A DNA stretch of 64,000 nucleotides from CAYFLR01 sp964343805 (GTDB lineage: Bacteria > Bdellovibrionota_B > Oligoflexia > CAYFLR01): positions 1 to 64,000 of the forward strand of contig CAYFLR010000026.1 of NCBI GenBank assembly GCA_964343805.1, given 5' to 3'. The notes beneath the pieces were generated by a model, which saw nothing but the letters and a program-made list of their open reading frames with translations, ran no database searches and was not told the DNA's origin. Each line of letters starts with the position of its first letter. The stretch's first letter is position 1. Of the stretch, positions 63,411 to 64,000 are shown one piece after another. A program made the translations under genes and the position numbers.

Positions 63411-64000
63411 ATGGAAATTGATCCTTCAGGAAACGATAAGTCGAAATCCTCTAAGAAGGTTGGGCAATTTAAAATTGGCAAGATGCTGGCCGAGGAATCT
63501 AATGAATCTCTTTCAAATATTGGAAATTTAAATAAAAAGTCCTCCGATATTGCTATTACGAAAAAGAACGAAAAAGGGAAACTCTCCAGCGATAATTTAA
63601 TAAATGGACTGATTTCTGCCAATTCTAAATCTCTTGATAAATTTATAAGGATTCATCAGGATAAAGTATACTCCATCGCCTATTGGATGCTAAACAACCT
63701 ACAAGTATTAGATGATGTGGTTACCACCTCATTTAGAGAATTTTTTGCAAGAATCAATCAATCAGATTCCAATCGGACACTTAACTATCTATATCAGATT
63801 ACTTTGGATTTATGCGCAGAGCAAAATAGCCAACTTAAAAATAGGTCTTTCTATTATTTGACTCCCTTTCCTCCGCTATTTGGTCAAGAGGGAGATCCTC
63901 TGTTTGATTTTTTCTCTAAAGAGAATAGTCAAATTGAATACAGTAAGATTAAGGGAGAAATTACTGATTCGATTGAGCTGTCATTAAAGAATTTAGACGA
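63411..64000 (+). CDS. ECF sigma-factor-like protein (C-terminus beyond window)
   Basis: An open frame runs from the ATG at 63411 (AGGG 5 nt upstream) to the window edge, 196 codons without a stop. After a polar, Lys/Ser-rich N-terminal extension (about 1-62), a stretch resembling sigma region 2 appears: LINGLISANSKSLDKFIRIHQDKVYSIAYWML, DDVVTTSFREFFARI and LNYLYQITLDLCAE, the order seen in ECF sigma factors (LI..a...ALYRRHqDRVY.lA..mL...eDvvQeaFlrl...L.RIa.NlC.d). The DNA-melting and -10 residues are divergent, and region 4 would lie beyond the window. A divergent sigma or sigma-like regulator is likely. Confidence 0.6.
   Translation, partial: MEIDPSGNDKSKSSKKVGQFKIGKMLAEESNESLSNIGNLNKKSSDIAITKKNEKGKLSSDNLINGLISANSKSLDKFIRIHQDKVYSIAYWMLNNLQVLDDVVTTSFREFFARINQSDSNRTLNYLYQITLDLCAEQNSQLKNRSFYYLTPFPPLFGQEGDPLFDFFSKENSQIEYSKIKGEITDSIELSLKNLD

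Overview
The window is about 64 kb of AT-rich, densely coding chromosome from a Gram-negative, didermic bacterium. It holds a complete type II secretion (T2SS) operon, type IV pilus genes, outer-membrane and lipoprotein genes, MYXO-CTERM-like and CFI-box C-terminal sorting signals, HAMP-only membrane proteins and a PilZ protein. That combination, with the AT-rich composition and frequent GTG/TTG starts, points to the Bdellovibrionota (Bacteriovorax/Bdellovibrio-like) or a related former deltaproteobacterial lineage. This is inference: no rRNA or tRNA is visible to confirm it. Four 10-N assembly gaps and two single-base frameshifts in otherwise well-conserved genes (gspE, rseP) show a draft assembly. 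I see no IS elements, prophage, CRISPR or tRNA genes.

Layout. 1-293 (-): start of a secreted protein whose every second residue is Gln. 582-3935 (+): unknown protein, Asp-box propeller with a MYXO-CTERM-like tail, HAMP-only protein. 3939-5288 (-): rsmI and a second HAMP-only paralogue. 5507-7335: convergent pair, an orotate-phosphoribosyltransferase-like protein and a membrane protein. 7497-10160 (+): gingipain-like C25 protease and rnhA. 10347-24547 (+): the T2SS operon gspC1-C2-D-E-F-G-H-I-J-K-L-M-N, with two gspC genes in tandem. 24506-26272 (-): a zinc metalloprotease with a MYXO-CTERM-like tail, convergent with gspN. 26442-33145 (+): small protein, a class A PBP with a large insertion, and a peptidase fused to a predicted barrel. 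33255-37333 (+): PilZ protein, HTH regulator with a small secreted protein, galE, coiled-coil membrane protein. 37330-52641 (-): one tightly packed, probably 13-gene operon, uppS-cdsA-dxr-rseP-tsaB-pssA-asd-CFI-box protein-truA-dacB-phosphohexomutase-pyrF-alpha/beta hydrolase. 52827-55825 (+): pilB-pilC. 55848-63086 (-): LTA-synthase-like protein, double-vWA lipoprotein, FKBP isomerase, ftsY. 63411-64000 (+): start of an ECF-sigma-like gene cut by the window edge.

How it fits together. The T2SS operon is flanked by plausible export substrates (C25 protease upstream, MYXO-CTERM-like metalloprotease downstream, Asp-box propeller further upstream). The region therefore looks like a secretion machine with cell-surface hydrolases, as expected for a predatory or biopolymer-degrading bacterium. 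The minus-strand operon supplies envelope building blocks (undecaprenyl-PP, CDP-diacylglycerol, phosphatidylserine, isoprenoids, DAP/lysine precursors, peptidoglycan trimming). The least explained items are the alternating-Gln protein, the tandem GspC pair, the internal CFI-box/barrel fusion, the peptidase-barrel fusion and the PBP insertion.
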